A DNA stretch of 64,000 bases from Gemmatimonadota bacterium (GCA_022827345.1 JAJDTB010000015.1:25237-89236); one strand, 5' to 3'; counted from the stretch's first letter, positions 44,213 through 53,621 are shown. Translations and numbers: made by a program. The notes: generated by a model from the sequence alone, not told the origin.

Positions 44213-44307
44213 GGAGTGTCTCTTTCGGGGTTTCGAGTGAGGCCGGAAGGTGGCAGAATGTAAAGCCGTTCCCACGACCGTGCCGCGCCCCTGCAAGGAA
44301 GCCGAGT

Positions 44308-45696
44308 GTGCCGAATCGCGCCGACGAAGTGAGCCGCGCCAGAGCCGGAGAGCGTGGTGGCCGGGCGGGGGGTAGGCGGGAATCGCATCGCGCCGGGCCT
44401 CCGGGCCGTGCCGGCGCCGCGGATCGCGTCCTGGCCGAGGTCGAGGCCGCACGCGACGAGATCGTGGCTTTCACGACCGCCATGATCCGCGTCCCGACGG
44501 TGAATCCTCCGGGCGACTGCTACCGTGAGTGCGCGGAGCTGATCGGCGGGCGGATGGAGCGCGCCGGCCTCGCCGTGCAGTACATCGCCGCGGAAGGCCG
44601 TCCCGAGCACACCGCCGCGCACCCGCGCGTGAACGTGGTGGGGCGGGGCGAGGGGGGCGCCGGCCGTCCCCGCCTGCACCTCAACGGCCACTTCGACGTC
44701 GTCCCCCCGGGCGACGGCTGGACGGTCGATCCCTTCGCCGGCGTCGTGCGCGACGGTCGCATCTACGGCCGCGGCGCCTGCGACATGAAGTCCGGCATCG
44801 CCGCCGCCCTCTTCGCCGTCGAGGCGATCCGCCGGGCGGGCGTCGAGTTCACGGGGGCGGTCGATCTCAGCGCGACCGTCGACGAGGAGAGCGGGGGCTT
44901 CGCGGGCGTCGCCCACCTCTGCGAGACGGGGGTCATCTCGGCTGCGGAGACCGGCTACGCCATCATCCCCGAGCCGTTCGGGCCAGCCCGTGTGTGCGTG
45001 GGACACAGGGGCGTCTACTGGTTCGACATCATCGCCCACGGCCACGCCGCCCACGGCAGCATGAGCCACCTCGGCCGCAGCGCCATCGACGACATGGGCG
45101 CCCTCCTCGAGGCCTTCCGCACGGAGCTCGGCCCCGATCTCGCCCGACGGCGCTCGGCGCTGCCCGTTGTCCCCGACGCCTCTCGGCACCCGTCGCTGAA
45201 CGTCAACGCCATCACCGGCGGCCAGGCCGGGGCCGACACCCAGTCGCCCTGCGTGGCCGACCGCTGCGTCGCCACCTTCGACCGGCGCTTCATACCCGAA
45301 GAGCCCTTCGAGCAAGTCCGGGCCGAGATCGCGGCACTCGTCGCGGCCGTCGAGCGCGATGATCCTGGACGCCGTTTCACCATCGAGGACCGCATGATCG
45401 TCCACCCTGTCCATGCGCCGGCCGGTTCACCCCTCGTCGCAGCGCTCTCCAGCGCCGTGGAGACGGTTTGCGACCGCGCTGCCGAGCTCGTGGCGAGCCC
45501 CGGCACCTACGACCAGAAGCACTTCGCCCGCATCGCCGGAATCGAGCACTGCGTCGCCTACGGCCCCGGCCCCCTCGAGGAGGCCCACCAGCCGGACGAA
45601 TCGTGCTCGATCGACGACCTGGTCGCGAGCACGCAGGTGCTGGCGCTTACGGCGATGGAGCTGGTCGGAGCGCAGGTCGGCCCCCGCGGGCCATAG
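44308..45696 (+). CDS. M20-family peptidase (ArgE/DapE-like)
   Basis: 462 aa with a GTG start at 44308; the first ~40 residues are Arg/Gly-rich and may not be translated if a later start is used. Zinc-enzyme motifs: HLNGHFDVVPPGDGW, RGACDMKSGIAAA, ATVDEESGGFAG (catalytic Glu-Glu), DHRG-like VGHRGVYWFDII and HGSMSH in the lid domain, and GPGPLEEAHQPDES with the last His. It would hydrolyse an N-acyl amino acid or small amide in the cytosol. Distinct from the CPG2-like M20 protein at 33923, so it is not a simple duplicate. Confidence 0.9.
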   Translation: MPNRADEVSRARAGERGGRAGGRRESHRAGPPGRAGAADRVLAEVEAARDEIVAFTTAMIRVPTVNPPGDCYRECAELIGGRMERAGLAVQYIAAEGRPEHTAAHPRVNVVGRGEGGAGRPRLHLNGHFDVVPPGDGWTVDPFAGVVRDGRIYGRGACDMKSGIAAALFAVEAIRRAGVEFTGAVDLSATVDEESGGFAGVAHLCETGVISAAETGYAIIPEPFGPARVCVGHRGVYWFDIIAHGHAAHGSMSHLGRSAIDDMGALLEAFRTELGPDLARRRSALPVVPDASRHPSLNVNAITGGQAGADTQSPCVADRCVATFDRRFIPEEPFEQVRAEIAALVAAVERDDPGRRFTIEDRMIVHPVHAPAGSPLVAALSSAVETVCDRAAELVASPGTYDQKHFARIAGIEHCVAYGPGPLEEAHQPDESCSIDDLVASTQVLALTAMELVGAQVGPRGP

Positions 45697-45711
45697 TCCG
45701 TTCGGCGCCCC

Positions 45712-45734
45712 AACCCTGACGTAACGTTAGGGTT
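45712..45734. terminator. Stem-loop between convergent genes
   Basis: AACCCTGACGT (45712-45722) and ACGTTAGGGTT (45724-45734) pair along 11 positions with one G-T wobble. It lies between the ends of the M20 gene (plus) and lpdA (minus), a natural place for a two-way terminator, though no T-run follows. The word GTAACGTTAGGGT here is the same 13-mer found at 4405-4417. Confidence 0.45.
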
Positions 45735-45780
45735 GCCGGCGTACGTCAGCGGAATCAGGTCCGTGCCGCCCCGCGCCCCC

Positions 45781-47199
45781 TCAGATGTGCAGCGCCCTCC
45801 CCAGCGCACCCAGCGCCCCTTCCGCCACCGCCTCCGACAGCGTCGGGTGGGGATGCATGGCCCGGTCGATCTCCTCGGCCGTCGATTCGAGGTGGCGCGC
45901 CATGACGAATTCGCCGATCAGCTCGGTGGCGTGCGGACCCACGATGTGGGCGCCCACGACCTCCGAGTAGCGCTTGTCCCGGATCACCTTGACGAACCCG
46001 GTGGAGTCTCCCGCCGCCAGCGCACGGCCGTTCCCGGCCCAGGGGAACTTGCCGACCTCGATGTCCAGCCCTTTTTCACGCGCCTGCTCCTCGGTGAGCC
46101 CGACCGACGCGACCTCCGGGTGGCAGTAGGTGCAGTTGGGGACATTCCCGTAATCCACCGTGTGATGCCCGACTCCGGCGATGTGCTCGACCGCCACCAC
46201 GCCTTCGTGCATCCCCTTGTGGGCGAGCAGCTGCTGGCCCGCGCAGTCTCCGGCCGCCCAGATCCCGGGAACATTGGTCCGCATGGCGCTGTCGACGGCG
46301 ATGAAGCCGCCGCGTTCGGTCATCTTCACGCCCGCCTTGTCGAGCCCGATGTCTTCCGTGTTGGGAACCCTGCCGACCGCCGACAGCACGTAGTCGACCT
46401 CGAGCGTGTGCGCCTTGCCCTTCCGGTCCGTGAAGGCGATCGAGACCCCGTTGTCGTTGACCGTCGTCGACTCCACGCGGGCGCTGGTGAAGATGTCCAT
46501 CTTGCGCTTCTTGAAGGCCATCGCCACCGCGCGCGAGGAGTCCTTGTCCTCGAGCGGCAGCACCCTGTCCAGCGCCTCGATGATCGTCACCTTCGTGCCG
46601 TAGGCGTTGTAGACGTCCGCGAACTCCATCCCGACGGCTCCCGCGCCGACGACCACCAGCGTCCCGGGCGCCTTGTCCTGGAAGAGCGCCCCCGTGGAAG
46701 ACCAGATGCGTTCTTCGTCGATCTGCAGGAAGGGCAGGCTCCGCGGCCGTGAACCCGTCGCGATGATGATGTGCTGGGCGCTGATGACCTGCTTCCTGCC
46801 GTTGTTGTCGACTTCGACCTTCCCACCCCCCAACAGCCGCCCATACCCCTCGATGTGGGTGACCTTGTTCTTCTTGAGGAGGAAGCTGACCCCGGTGGAC
46901 AGTCGGTTCGCCACCTTGCGGCTGCGTTTCTGGGCGGGCCCCAGGTCTGTGGTGAAGCCGTTGAGTTTGATGCCGTGGCCGGCTGCGCCCTTCAGTTCGT
47001 TGACCATGAGCGCGCTGCTGAGGAGCGCCTTGGTGGGGATGCAGCCGATGTTCAGGCACACGCCGCCCAGCTTGTCGGCCTCGATGCACGCGGCCTTGAG
47101 GCCGAGCTGGCCTGCCCGGATGGCGGCGACGTATCCGCCGGGGCCGCCGCCGATGATCGCGACGTCGAAATCGTTTTTGGTCTGTGAGTTTCCGGCCAA
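45781..47199 (-). CDS. lpdA: Dihydrolipoyl dehydrogenase (E3)
   Basis: 472 aa FAD flavoenzyme reoxidising dihydrolipoamide for the 2-oxoacid dehydrogenase complexes. FAD site IIGGGPGGYVAAIRAGQLG, redox disulfide GGVCLNIGC (Cys48, Cys53), NAD site VVVGAGAVGMEFADV, the second FAD site AAGDCAGQQLLAHKG, and the C-terminal HPHPTLSEA with the catalytic His/Glu. The start is TTG at 47199, with AGAGG seven bases upstream. Last gene of the pdh cluster, separated from pdhC by the amidohydrolase gene. Confidence 0.96.
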   Translation of the reverse strand: MAGNSQTKNDFDVAIIGGGPGGYVAAIRAGQLGLKAACIEADKLGGVCLNIGCIPTKALLSSALMVNELKGAAGHGIKLNGFTTDLGPAQKRSRKVANRLSTGVSFLLKKNKVTHIEGYGRLLGGGKVEVDNNGRKQVISAQHIIIATGSRPRSLPFLQIDEERIWSSTGALFQDKAPGTLVVVGAGAVGMEFADVYNAYGTKVTIIEALDRVLPLEDKDSSRAVAMAFKKRKMDIFTSARVESTTVNDNGVSIAFTDRKGKAHTLEVDYVLSAVGRVPNTEDIGLDKAGVKMTERGGFIAVDSAMRTNVPGIWAAGDCAGQQLLAHKGMHEGVVAVEHIAGVGHHTVDYGNVPNCTYCHPEVASVGLTEEQAREKGLDIEVGKFPWAGNGRALAAGDSTGFVKVIRDKRYSEVVGAHIVGPHATELIGEFVMARHLESTAEEIDRAMHPHPTLSEAVAEGALGALGRALHI

Positions 47200-47287
47200 G
47201 GGAAGACCTCTCGCTAGGGGTTGACTGGCTCGCCGGGGTTGGACTGCCCGCCCGGGGCTTGGCTCCCGACGTTCGGGTCGTGAAAAG

Positions 47288-48646
47288 CTAACGCCCCTCC
47301 ACGCGGTCGTCCCGGTAGACCGTGCCGCCCTTCATGACCCACATCACACGTTCGAGCGCGGTGATATCGTCGAGGGGATTGCCGGGAACGGCGATGACGT
47401 CCGCGTGCTTGCCCGGCTCCAGCGACCCGACCCGGTCATCCCAGCCCATGATCATCGCCGAGACGCTGGTGGCCGAGGTAATGGCGTCCATCTCGCTCTC
47501 GCCGATCTCGACGCGGACCTGGAACTCGCGGGCGTTGTGGCCGTGCTCGAAGACGCCGGCGTCGGTGCCGAAGCCGATGGTCAGCCCGGCGTCCAGGGCG
47601 CGGCGGAAGGTGGCGTTGCGGTAGCGCATCATCTCGGTGGAGCGCTGGATGAGCGGCTCGGGGATGCCGAGGGCGGCGCCGTCGCGCGGGACGATCACCC
47701 CGACGTAAAGGGTGGGCACGAAGTAGGTGTGGTCGCTCTCCTGCAGCATCGCGATCGCTTCGTCGTCCAGCATCGAGCCGTGGTCGATGGTGCGCACGCC
47801 CGCCCGGATCGCGGCCTTGATGCCTTCGGTGCCGTGGGCGTGCGCGGCGGTGAAGCGGCCCCAGCGGTTCGTCTCCTCGACCGCAACCGCGATTTCCTCG
47901 TCCGAGTACTGCTGGGCGCCGGGGGACAGGCCCTGGGAGAGGACCGCCCCGGTGGCCAGGATCTTGGTGAAGTCGGCGCCGTTCTTGTGGTTGGTGCGGA
48001 CCGCGGCGCGCACCGCATCGACCCCGTCGGCCAGGTTCCGCACCACCGGCACGTCCACGTAGATCGAGAACTGGCGCGCGTCGCCCGCACCGCCCGTCGA
48101 CGAGACATAGTTGCCGGCGACCTGCATGCGCGGGCCCGGAATCGCGCCCTCGTCGATGATGTCCCGCAGATCGACGTCGGTGTAGGGCCAGGTCGGACCC
48201 ATGTCGCGGACGGTCGTGAAGCCGGCGCGCAGGGTGGTGAGCGCGTTGGCCGCGCCCCAGAGGGCAGCCTGGGAGGGGGTGGTGGTGATGAGGACCTCCT
48301 CCCAGTGCGTACCGACCCTGTCGGTGAGGTGGGTGTGGAGGTCGATCAGGCCCGGCAGGATGGTCGCGTCGCCGAGATCGACGACGACACCGCCCCTGCC
48401 GGCGAGCTCCTCGCCGCCCACCGCGACGATGCGGCCGTCTTCGACGACGACCGCTCCCGGCGCGGTGAGGTTGCCATTGCCGTCGATGAGGCGGTCCGCG
48501 CGGATCACGATCGCGTCATCCTGGGCCGTCGCGGGCGCCGGGCGGGCGGCGGTCGCGGCCGCAGCCAGAACACACGCCAGCGAAACGGCCAGGCGGCCGA
48601 CCACGCCACGGCGGGACCCTACAGAGGGCACATGTAAAGCAAGCAT
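47288..48646 (-). CDS. Secreted amidohydrolase (imidazolonepropionase-like)
   Basis: About 452 aa. N-terminal signal LAVSLACVLAAAATAARPAPATAQ, then an amidohydrolase TIM barrel: LPGLIDLHTHLT (metal HxH), FTKILATGAV (candidate carbamylated lysine region), AHAHGTEG, TIDHGSM and GFGTDAG (metal Asp). C-terminal GSLEPGKHADVIAV. Secreted members of this family are frequent in Gemmatimonadota-like genomes and often act as prolidase- or dipeptidase-like enzymes; the substrate is open. It interrupts the pdh cluster between pdhC and lpdA. A promoter-like element sits immediately upstream (48652-48681), so it may be expressed separately. Confidence 0.88.
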   Translation of the reverse strand: MLALHVPSVGSRRGVVGRLAVSLACVLAAAATAARPAPATAQDDAIVIRADRLIDGNGNLTAPGAVVVEDGRIVAVGGEELAGRGGVVVDLGDATILPGLIDLHTHLTDRVGTHWEEVLITTTPSQAALWGAANALTTLRAGFTTVRDMGPTWPYTDVDLRDIIDEGAIPGPRMQVAGNYVSSTGGAGDARQFSIYVDVPVVRNLADGVDAVRAAVRTNHKNGADFTKILATGAVLSQGLSPGAQQYSDEEIAVAVEETNRWGRFTAAHAHGTEGIKAAIRAGVRTIDHGSMLDDEAIAMLQESDHTYFVPTLYVGVIVPRDGAALGIPEPLIQRSTEMMRYRNATFRRALDAGLTIGFGTDAGVFEHGHNAREFQVRVEIGESEMDAITSATSVSAMIMGWDDRVGSLEPGKHADVIAVPGNPLDDITALERVMWVMKGGTVYRDDRVEGR

Positions 48647-48651
48647 GACAT

Positions 48652-48681
48652 TATGTAAAGTCGCGTTGACATTTGTATCAA
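48652..48681 (-). promoter_or_regulatory. Sigma70-type promoter candidate for the amidohydrolase gene
   Basis: On the minus strand TTGATA (48681-48676) and TACATA (48657-48652) are 18 bases apart in a locally AT-rich patch. Predicted transcription starts near 48645, essentially at the annotated ATG (48646). Either the message is nearly leaderless or a later start, such as the GTG at 48631, is used. Confidence 0.45.
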
Positions 48682-48707
48682 GTGGTTGCCGTCCTGCGCC
48701 CATCGGC

Positions 48708-50054
48708 CTAGATCAGAATCGCCGCCGGCTCTTCCAGGAAGGACTTGAGCGTGGCGAGGAAGCGCGCGCCCTGTGCGCCGTCGATCACCCGATGATCGCA
48801 GCTCATCGTGATCCGCATCCGTGGCTGCACAACCACCTCTCCGTCCACGACCACCGGCCGCTCCTCCACCGCCCCGACCGCGATGATTCCCGCTTCCGGC
48901 GGATTGATGACTGCGGTGAACTCCTCGATCCCGAACATGCCCAGGTTGGAGATCGAGAAGGTCGAGCCGGTGTACTCGTGAGGCTGCAACTTCTTCTCGC
49001 GGGCGCGCCCCGCCAGCTCGCGGATCTCGGTGCTGATCCGGCCGAGGCCCTTGGCGTGCGCGTCCCGCACGACCGGGGTGATCAGGCCGTCGGGCACGGC
49101 GACCGCGATGCCCATGTGCACCTGGTGGAAGCGGCGGATGGAGTTGCCCTGCCACCACGCGTTGCACTCCGGGTGCCGCGTCAGCGCCACCGCGGCGGCC
49201 TTGATGATCATGTCGTTGAGCGACGCCTTCGCGCCCTGCGCGGCCAGCAGCTCGTTGATCCTGATCCGCGCCTGCAGCGCCCGCGTCATGTCCACGTCGA
49301 CCGTGAGGAAGAAGTGGGGCACGGGCCCGAGCGATTCCGTCAGGCGGCGCGCGACCGTCTTGCGCATTTGCGACAGCGGCAGATCCTCGAACTCGACGCC
49401 GGGCTCGGACGGCACGGCAACCGTCGGCGCGGCGGCGGCAGCCTTCGCAGCGGCCTCGATGTCTCTCTTTATCACCCGGCCACCCGGCCCCGACCCCTGC
49501 ACCGCCGCGATGTCGAGACCCAGATCGCCCGCCAGCCGCCGCGCCACGGGCGACGCCTTCACCCGGCCCGTCGCCGTCGTGGAGGCCGCGGCCGCCGTTG
49601 CAACGGGAGCAGTGCCCGCCGCGCCTGCCGACCGCCCCGCGCCTGCCTGAGTCGCCGTGGGGGCGGCCCCGGCACCCGGCACCCCCTCCACCTGCGTCTC
49701 CGTGCCGGCCGCCGCGCCGTCTCCGTCCGCGGCGGCCGCTCCAGCCCCGGGAGCACCCGCGCCAGCCGCCGCCCCACCACCCCCCAGCCCCGCCACCAGC
49801 GCGGCGATGTCCTCACCCTCGTCCGCGATCACCGCGATCACGTCGCCCACCGGCGCCGCGACCCCCTCGCCCACCAGGATCGTGCGCAGCACGCCCGTCC
49901 CGCGGGCCACCAGCTCCATCGTCGCCTTGTCGGTCTCGATCTCGGCGAGGATGTCTCCCTGCGCGACCGCGTCGCCCTCCGCCTTCAGCCACTTGACGAC
50001 CTGGCCCTCCTCCATCGTGGGGGAAAGCGCTTCCATGTGGACCTTGGTTGCCAT
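48708..50054 (-). CDS. pdhC: Pyruvate dehydrogenase complex E2 (dihydrolipoamide acetyltransferase)
   Basis: 448 aa. Lipoyl domain with ETDKATME (Lys43 lipoylated), a long Ala/Gly/Pro/Thr linker (~residues 85-160), a peripheral-subunit-binding domain (VKASPVARRLAGDLGLDIAAVQGSGPGG in outline, residues ~165-200) and the acyltransferase domain with the catalytic MSCDHRVIDGAQGA near residue 417. It forms the core of the complex and transfers the acetyl group to CoA. AGAAGGG precedes its ATG. Encoded 74 bases after pdhB. Confidence 0.95.
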   Translation of the reverse strand: MATKVHMEALSPTMEEGQVVKWLKAEGDAVAQGDILAEIETDKATMELVARGTGVLRTILVGEGVAAPVGDVIAVIADEGEDIAALVAGLGGGGAAAGAGAPGAGAAAADGDGAAAGTETQVEGVPGAGAAPTATQAGAGRSAGAAGTAPVATAAAASTTATGRVKASPVARRLAGDLGLDIAAVQGSGPGGRVIKRDIEAAAKAAAAAPTVAVPSEPGVEFEDLPLSQMRKTVARRLTESLGPVPHFFLTVDVDMTRALQARIRINELLAAQGAKASLNDMIIKAAAVALTRHPECNAWWQGNSIRRFHQVHMGIAVAVPDGLITPVVRDAHAKGLGRISTEIRELAGRAREKKLQPHEYTGSTFSISNLGMFGIEEFTAVINPPEAGIIAVGAVEERPVVVDGEVVVQPRMRITMSCDHRVIDGAQGARFLATLKSFLEEPAAILI

Positions 50055-50128
50055 TCTATCCCTTCTCGGGTTGTTGACCGCCCCGCCGCCCGGAGCCGCG
50101 GGCGCGAAGCAGGATCGGAATCACGGTC

Positions 50129-51115
50129 TCAGGCGGCCGGAAGGTACAGCACCTGCCTGCACGCATTCACCACGGACTTCGCGCTCGGCTTGGCGAGCTG
50201 CTCCAGGTTCTTCGCATACGGCATCGGGATATCGGCCTGGGAAACCCGGACCACCGGCGCATCGAGATCGTCGAACGCCTCGTCCTGAATCAGCGACACG
50301 ATCTGCGCGCCCACCCCGGCGAACGGCCACCCCTCCTCCAGGTACACCACGCGGTTGGTGCGGGCCACCGTCTCCAGGATCGCGTCCACATCGAGCGGAC
50401 GGATCGAGCGCAGGTCGAGCACGTCGGCCTCGATCCCCTCGCGGGCGAGCTGGCTGGCGGCCTGGAGCGCCACGTGCACCATCTTGCCGTGGGTCACGAT
50501 GCTGACGTCGTCGCCGGAGCGCTTCAGGTCCGCCACGCCCAGCGGGATCACGTATTCGCCGTCGGGCACCTCGCCCCGGACGTTGTAGAGCAGCTCGCCC
50601 TCCATCACGGCCACGGGGTCGTCGTCGCGGATCGCCGCCGCAAGCAGCCCCTTCGCGTCGGCCGGCGTCGCCGGAGTGACCAGCTTCACGCCGGGCGCGT
50701 GCACGTAGTACGTCTCGCAAGCCTGGGAGTGCTGCGCCGAAAGCTGCAGCGCCGCGCCGGTGGGGCCGCGGAACACGATCGGGACCGGGATCTGCCCGTT
50801 GCTCATGTAGAGCATCTTGGCCGCGCTGTTGATGACCTGATCGAGGGCGAGGAGCGAAAAGTTGAAGGTCATGAACTCGCAGATCGGGCGCAGTCCGGTC
50901 ATCGCGGCGCCCACGCAGAGCCCGGCAAAGCCGAGTTCGCTGATCGGCGAATCCACCACGCGCTGGTCGCCGTAGCGCTCCAGCATGCCGCGCGAGACCT
51001 TGTAGGCGCCGTCGTATTCGGCTACCTCCTCACCCATCAGGAAGACCGAGTCGTCCCGGTCCATCTCCTGGCACATGGCGGCGTTCAGGGCGTCGCGGTA
51101 GGTCATCTCAGCCAT
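50129..51115 (-). CDS. pdhB: Pyruvate dehydrogenase E1 component, beta subunit
   Basis: 328 aa transketolase-like beta subunit: YRDALNAAMCQEMDRDDSVFLMGEEVAEYDGAYKV in outline at the N-terminus, VVDSPISELGFAGLCVGAAMTG, the pyrimidine-side ELGF and GQIPVPIVFRGPTGAALQ, and a C-terminal domain with VLDLRSIRPLDVDAI. It overlaps the pdhA end by eight bases (start 51115, pdhA stop 51108). It forms the thiamine-diphosphate E1 heterotetramer with PdhA. Confidence 0.95.
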   Translation of the reverse strand: MAEMTYRDALNAAMCQEMDRDDSVFLMGEEVAEYDGAYKVSRGMLERYGDQRVVDSPISELGFAGLCVGAAMTGLRPICEFMTFNFSLLALDQVINSAAKMLYMSNGQIPVPIVFRGPTGAALQLSAQHSQACETYYVHAPGVKLVTPATPADAKGLLAAAIRDDDPVAVMEGELLYNVRGEVPDGEYVIPLGVADLKRSGDDVSIVTHGKMVHVALQAASQLAREGIEADVLDLRSIRPLDVDAILETVARTNRVVYLEEGWPFAGVGAQIVSLIQDEAFDDLDAPVVRVSQADIPMPYAKNLEQLAKPSAKSVVNACRQVLYLPAA

Positions 51116-52235
51116 TGGCCGGCCCTCCGCCTCCGGGACCCTCGCCCCGCCCGCCCAGGAAAAGCCGCCCGTGCTCGTTGATCTCGGCGTAGACGTGGTC
51201 GTACAGCGTCGACGGGTCCGGGACCGGCGAAGCGTCGGCGAAGTCGGCCGCGTCGTCGGAGATCGAGCGCGCCCCGGCGTCGATCGCCTCGAGCTCCTCC
51301 TGCGTCAGGAGACCCGCCTCCATCATCCGGTCGCGCAGGATCGTGATCGGATCCTGCTGCGTGATGTGCGCCTCCACCTCTTCCTTCGACCGGTAGGTCC
51401 CCGACACCGGGTCCGACATCGAGTGGCCCCGGAAACGGTAGGTGAGGGCGTTGACGAACTGCGGTCCCGCTCCGGCCCGCACCTTCGCGGCCAGGTCCTC
51501 GAAGAAGCGGTAGGTCTCGAGCACGTCCTGCCCGTTGATGGTGTGCGCGGGGACGCCGCAGGCACCGGAGCGCGCCTCCATGTCCGTGACCGACACGCGT
51601 GAGAAGGCGGTGCCCATTCCGTAGCCGTTGTTCTCGACGACGTAGATCACCGGCAGCCGCCAGATCGCCGACATGTTGAGCGACTCGAGGAAGGCGCCCT
51701 GATTGACGGCCGCGTCGCCCATGAAGCACACGCAGACCTGGTCGCCGCCGCGGTAGCGGATCGCCCACGCCAGGCCGGCGCCCATCGGAATCTGTCCGCC
51801 TACGATGCCGTGTCCGCCCATGAACCCCACCGACGTGTCGAAGAGGTGCATGGAGCCTCCGCGCCCGCCCGAGCAGCCGGTGGTCCTGCCGTAGAGTTCG
51901 GCCATCGCCGCCCGCGGCGTGATGCCCTTCGCGATCGCCTGCGTGTGCTCGCGGTACGCGGTGATCACCAGGTCGTCGCCGCGGAGAGGCTTGATCGCGC
52001 CGGCGGCCAGGCCCTCCTGGCCGATGTGCAGATGACAGAATCCACCGATCTTCCCGATCGCATACGCTTCTTCGGCCTTCTCCTCGAAGCGGCGATAGAG
52101 GAGCATGTCCGCGAGCAGGGCGTGCAGTTCCTCCCGGGAAAACCCCTCCAGGCCGGCCGCGTCGGCCTCTTCGTCGGCCGTCGAAAGCTCGGTGCCGTTC
52201 ACCTTTGCCTCCATCTCGCCAATCGCTTGCGCCAT
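51108..52235 (-). CDS. pdhA: Pyruvate dehydrogenase E1 component, alpha subunit
   Basis: 375 aa. Thiamine-diphosphate motif GDAAVNQGAFLESLNMSAIW-type (GDG variant GDA...N), preceded by GGSMHLFDTSVGFMGGHGIVGG, and the loop YRFRGHSMSDPVSGTYRS carrying the phosphorylation-type serines seen in PdhA. The upstream frame is a shadow of lipA. The ATG at 52235 has GGGAG nine bases upstream and begins four bases after the lipA stop, so lipA-pdhA-pdhB are surely co-transcribed. It decarboxylates pyruvate and reductively acetylates the E2 lipoyl group. Confidence 0.95.
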   Translation of the reverse strand: MAQAIGEMEAKVNGTELSTADEEADAAGLEGFSREELHALLADMLLYRRFEEKAEEAYAIGKIGGFCHLHIGQEGLAAGAIKPLRGDDLVITAYREHTQAIAKGITPRAAMAELYGRTTGCSGGRGGSMHLFDTSVGFMGGHGIVGGQIPMGAGLAWAIRYRGGDQVCVCFMGDAAVNQGAFLESLNMSAIWRLPVIYVVENNGYGMGTAFSRVSVTDMEARSGACGVPAHTINGQDVLETYRFFEDLAAKVRAGAGPQFVNALTYRFRGHSMSDPVSGTYRSKEEVEAHITQQDPITILRDRMMEAGLLTQEELEAIDAGARSISDDAADFADASPVPDPSTLYDHVYAEINEHGRLFLGGRGEGPGGGGPANG

Positions 52236-52239
52236 TCGG

Positions 52240-53427
52240 TCAGCTCCCGGTCGCGGCGGTGTGCGCCGGCGGGTGCCGCAATGTGCGCAGCTGGACCAGC
52301 GCCGGCTGCCTGGCCCCACTGTCGTCGGCCGTAGACGGGACCCCGGTCGGCGCCTCACGAGCGGCGCCCGCGCCCGAAAGCTCCGGCCGCTCGGCCGGCG
52401 CCGGAATGTCCGCCTCCATCACCTCGCGGATGTTGCCCGGCCCGCCCGCCTCGACCTCGCGCGCCTGCTCCTTCGCATGGTAGCTGGAGCGCACGAGCGG
52501 CCCGGACTCGACGTGGCGGAAACCGTACTCGCCCTCGCCGATCCGCTTCCAGTCGGCGAATTCGTCCGGCGTCACCCAGCGCGCCACCGGGATGTGCTGG
52601 CGGGACGGGCGCAGGTACTGACCCAGGGTGAGGATGTCGACCGCGGCCTCGCGCAGGTCGGCCATCGCCTGGCGTATCTCGTCCGCCTCCTCGCCCATCC
52701 CGAGGATGATGCCCGTCTTGGTCAGCATCGAGGAGTCGATCCGCTTCGCGCTTCCCAGGTACGAGATCGAGCGCCAGTAGCGGCCGCCGGGCCGCACTTC
52801 CGGGTGCAGCCGCTCGACCGTCTCGAGGTTGTGGCCCAGGATCGCCGGACGCGCCTCCATCACGGTGCGCAGCGCGTCCTCGTCGCCCTTGAAGTCGGGG
52901 ATCAGCACCTCGACCGAGCAGTGCGGCAGCCGCGCGCGCACCGCCCGGATCGTCGCGGCATAGATGCTCGCACCGCCGTCGGCGAGCTCGTCCCGGTTGA
53001 CCGAGGTGATGACGACGTGGTCCAGGTCCATCGCGGCGATCGTATCGGCCACGCGGCGGGGCTCGTCCAGGTCGAGTTCGGTGGGCATGCCGTGCGCCAC
53101 CGCGCAGTACTTGCAGGCGCGCGTGCAGACATCGCCCAGGATCATGAAGGTGGCCGTCCCCGCCTCCCAGCACTCGCCGATGTTGGGGCAGCCGGCCTCT
53201 TCGCAAACCGTGTGCAGCGACTGGCTGCGCATCATGCGCTTCAGCCGCAGGTAGTTCGGCCCCCCGGGCGATCGCACCTTCAGCCAGGACGGTTTGCGCG
53301 AGGTGATGGGGATGGTCTCCACACCACAATGCGCCGGAATCCGGGACGAGCCCTTAGGCTTGACCCGGCCGGTGTCCTTGCGCCGCGGCGCGTAGCCGCC
53401 CTTTCCATTCGCTTCCGACGGAATCAC
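52240..53427 (-). CDS. lipA: Lipoyl synthase
   Basis: About 395 aa from a GTG at 53427 (an ATG at 53562 would add 45 residues). Radical-SAM enzyme inserting sulfur into octanoyl chains on E2. The N-terminal auxiliary cluster motif is C-x4-C-x5-C (Cys75, Cys80, Cys86 in CEEAGCPNIGEC), the radical-SAM motif CTRACKYC (Cys101, Cys105, Cys108), and VRSSYHA carries the C-terminal serine. The last ~40 residues, after the normal end of LipA, are Ala/Pro/Arg-rich and unassigned. It heads the pdh operon, matching supply of lipoate to E2. No lipB is in the window. Confidence 0.93.
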   Translation of the reverse strand: MIPSEANGKGGYAPRRKDTGRVKPKGSSRIPAHCGVETIPITSRKPSWLKVRSPGGPNYLRLKRMMRSQSLHTVCEEAGCPNIGECWEAGTATFMILGDVCTRACKYCAVAHGMPTELDLDEPRRVADTIAAMDLDHVVITSVNRDELADGGASIYAATIRAVRARLPHCSVEVLIPDFKGDEDALRTVMEARPAILGHNLETVERLHPEVRPGGRYWRSISYLGSAKRIDSSMLTKTGIILGMGEEADEIRQAMADLREAAVDILTLGQYLRPSRQHIPVARWVTPDEFADWKRIGEGEYGFRHVESGPLVRSSYHAKEQAREVEAGGPGNIREVMEADIPAPAERPELSGAGAAREAPTGVPSTADDSGARQPALVQLRTLRHPPAHTAATGS

Positions 53428-53541
53428 TTCCGGTCTTTCTCCGATGGTCGATTCAGGCCCTCTCGGCCGGGCCGCCCAGCGCCCCGCGAAGCGCGCCGAC
53501 GGTGCCGGCCAGAGGTCAGTCCCCGGCGAGCAGGGGCGTAA

Positions 53542-53547
53542 ATCATA
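53542..53547 (-). promoter_or_regulatory. Candidate -10 box ahead of the lipA-pdh genes
   Basis: TATGAT on the minus strand, in a short AT-rich patch in otherwise very GC-rich sequence, about 115 bases before the lipA GTG. No good -35 is visible at 17 bases, so the call is weak. If right, it excludes the longer lipA start at 53562. Confidence 0.3.
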
Positions 53548-53621
53548 ATGAAACTCGGCCATGGCGCACCATGGAAGGGCCGCGCCAGCGACCCGGATCC
53601 GCCCCCGGCGAGGAGACTCCG

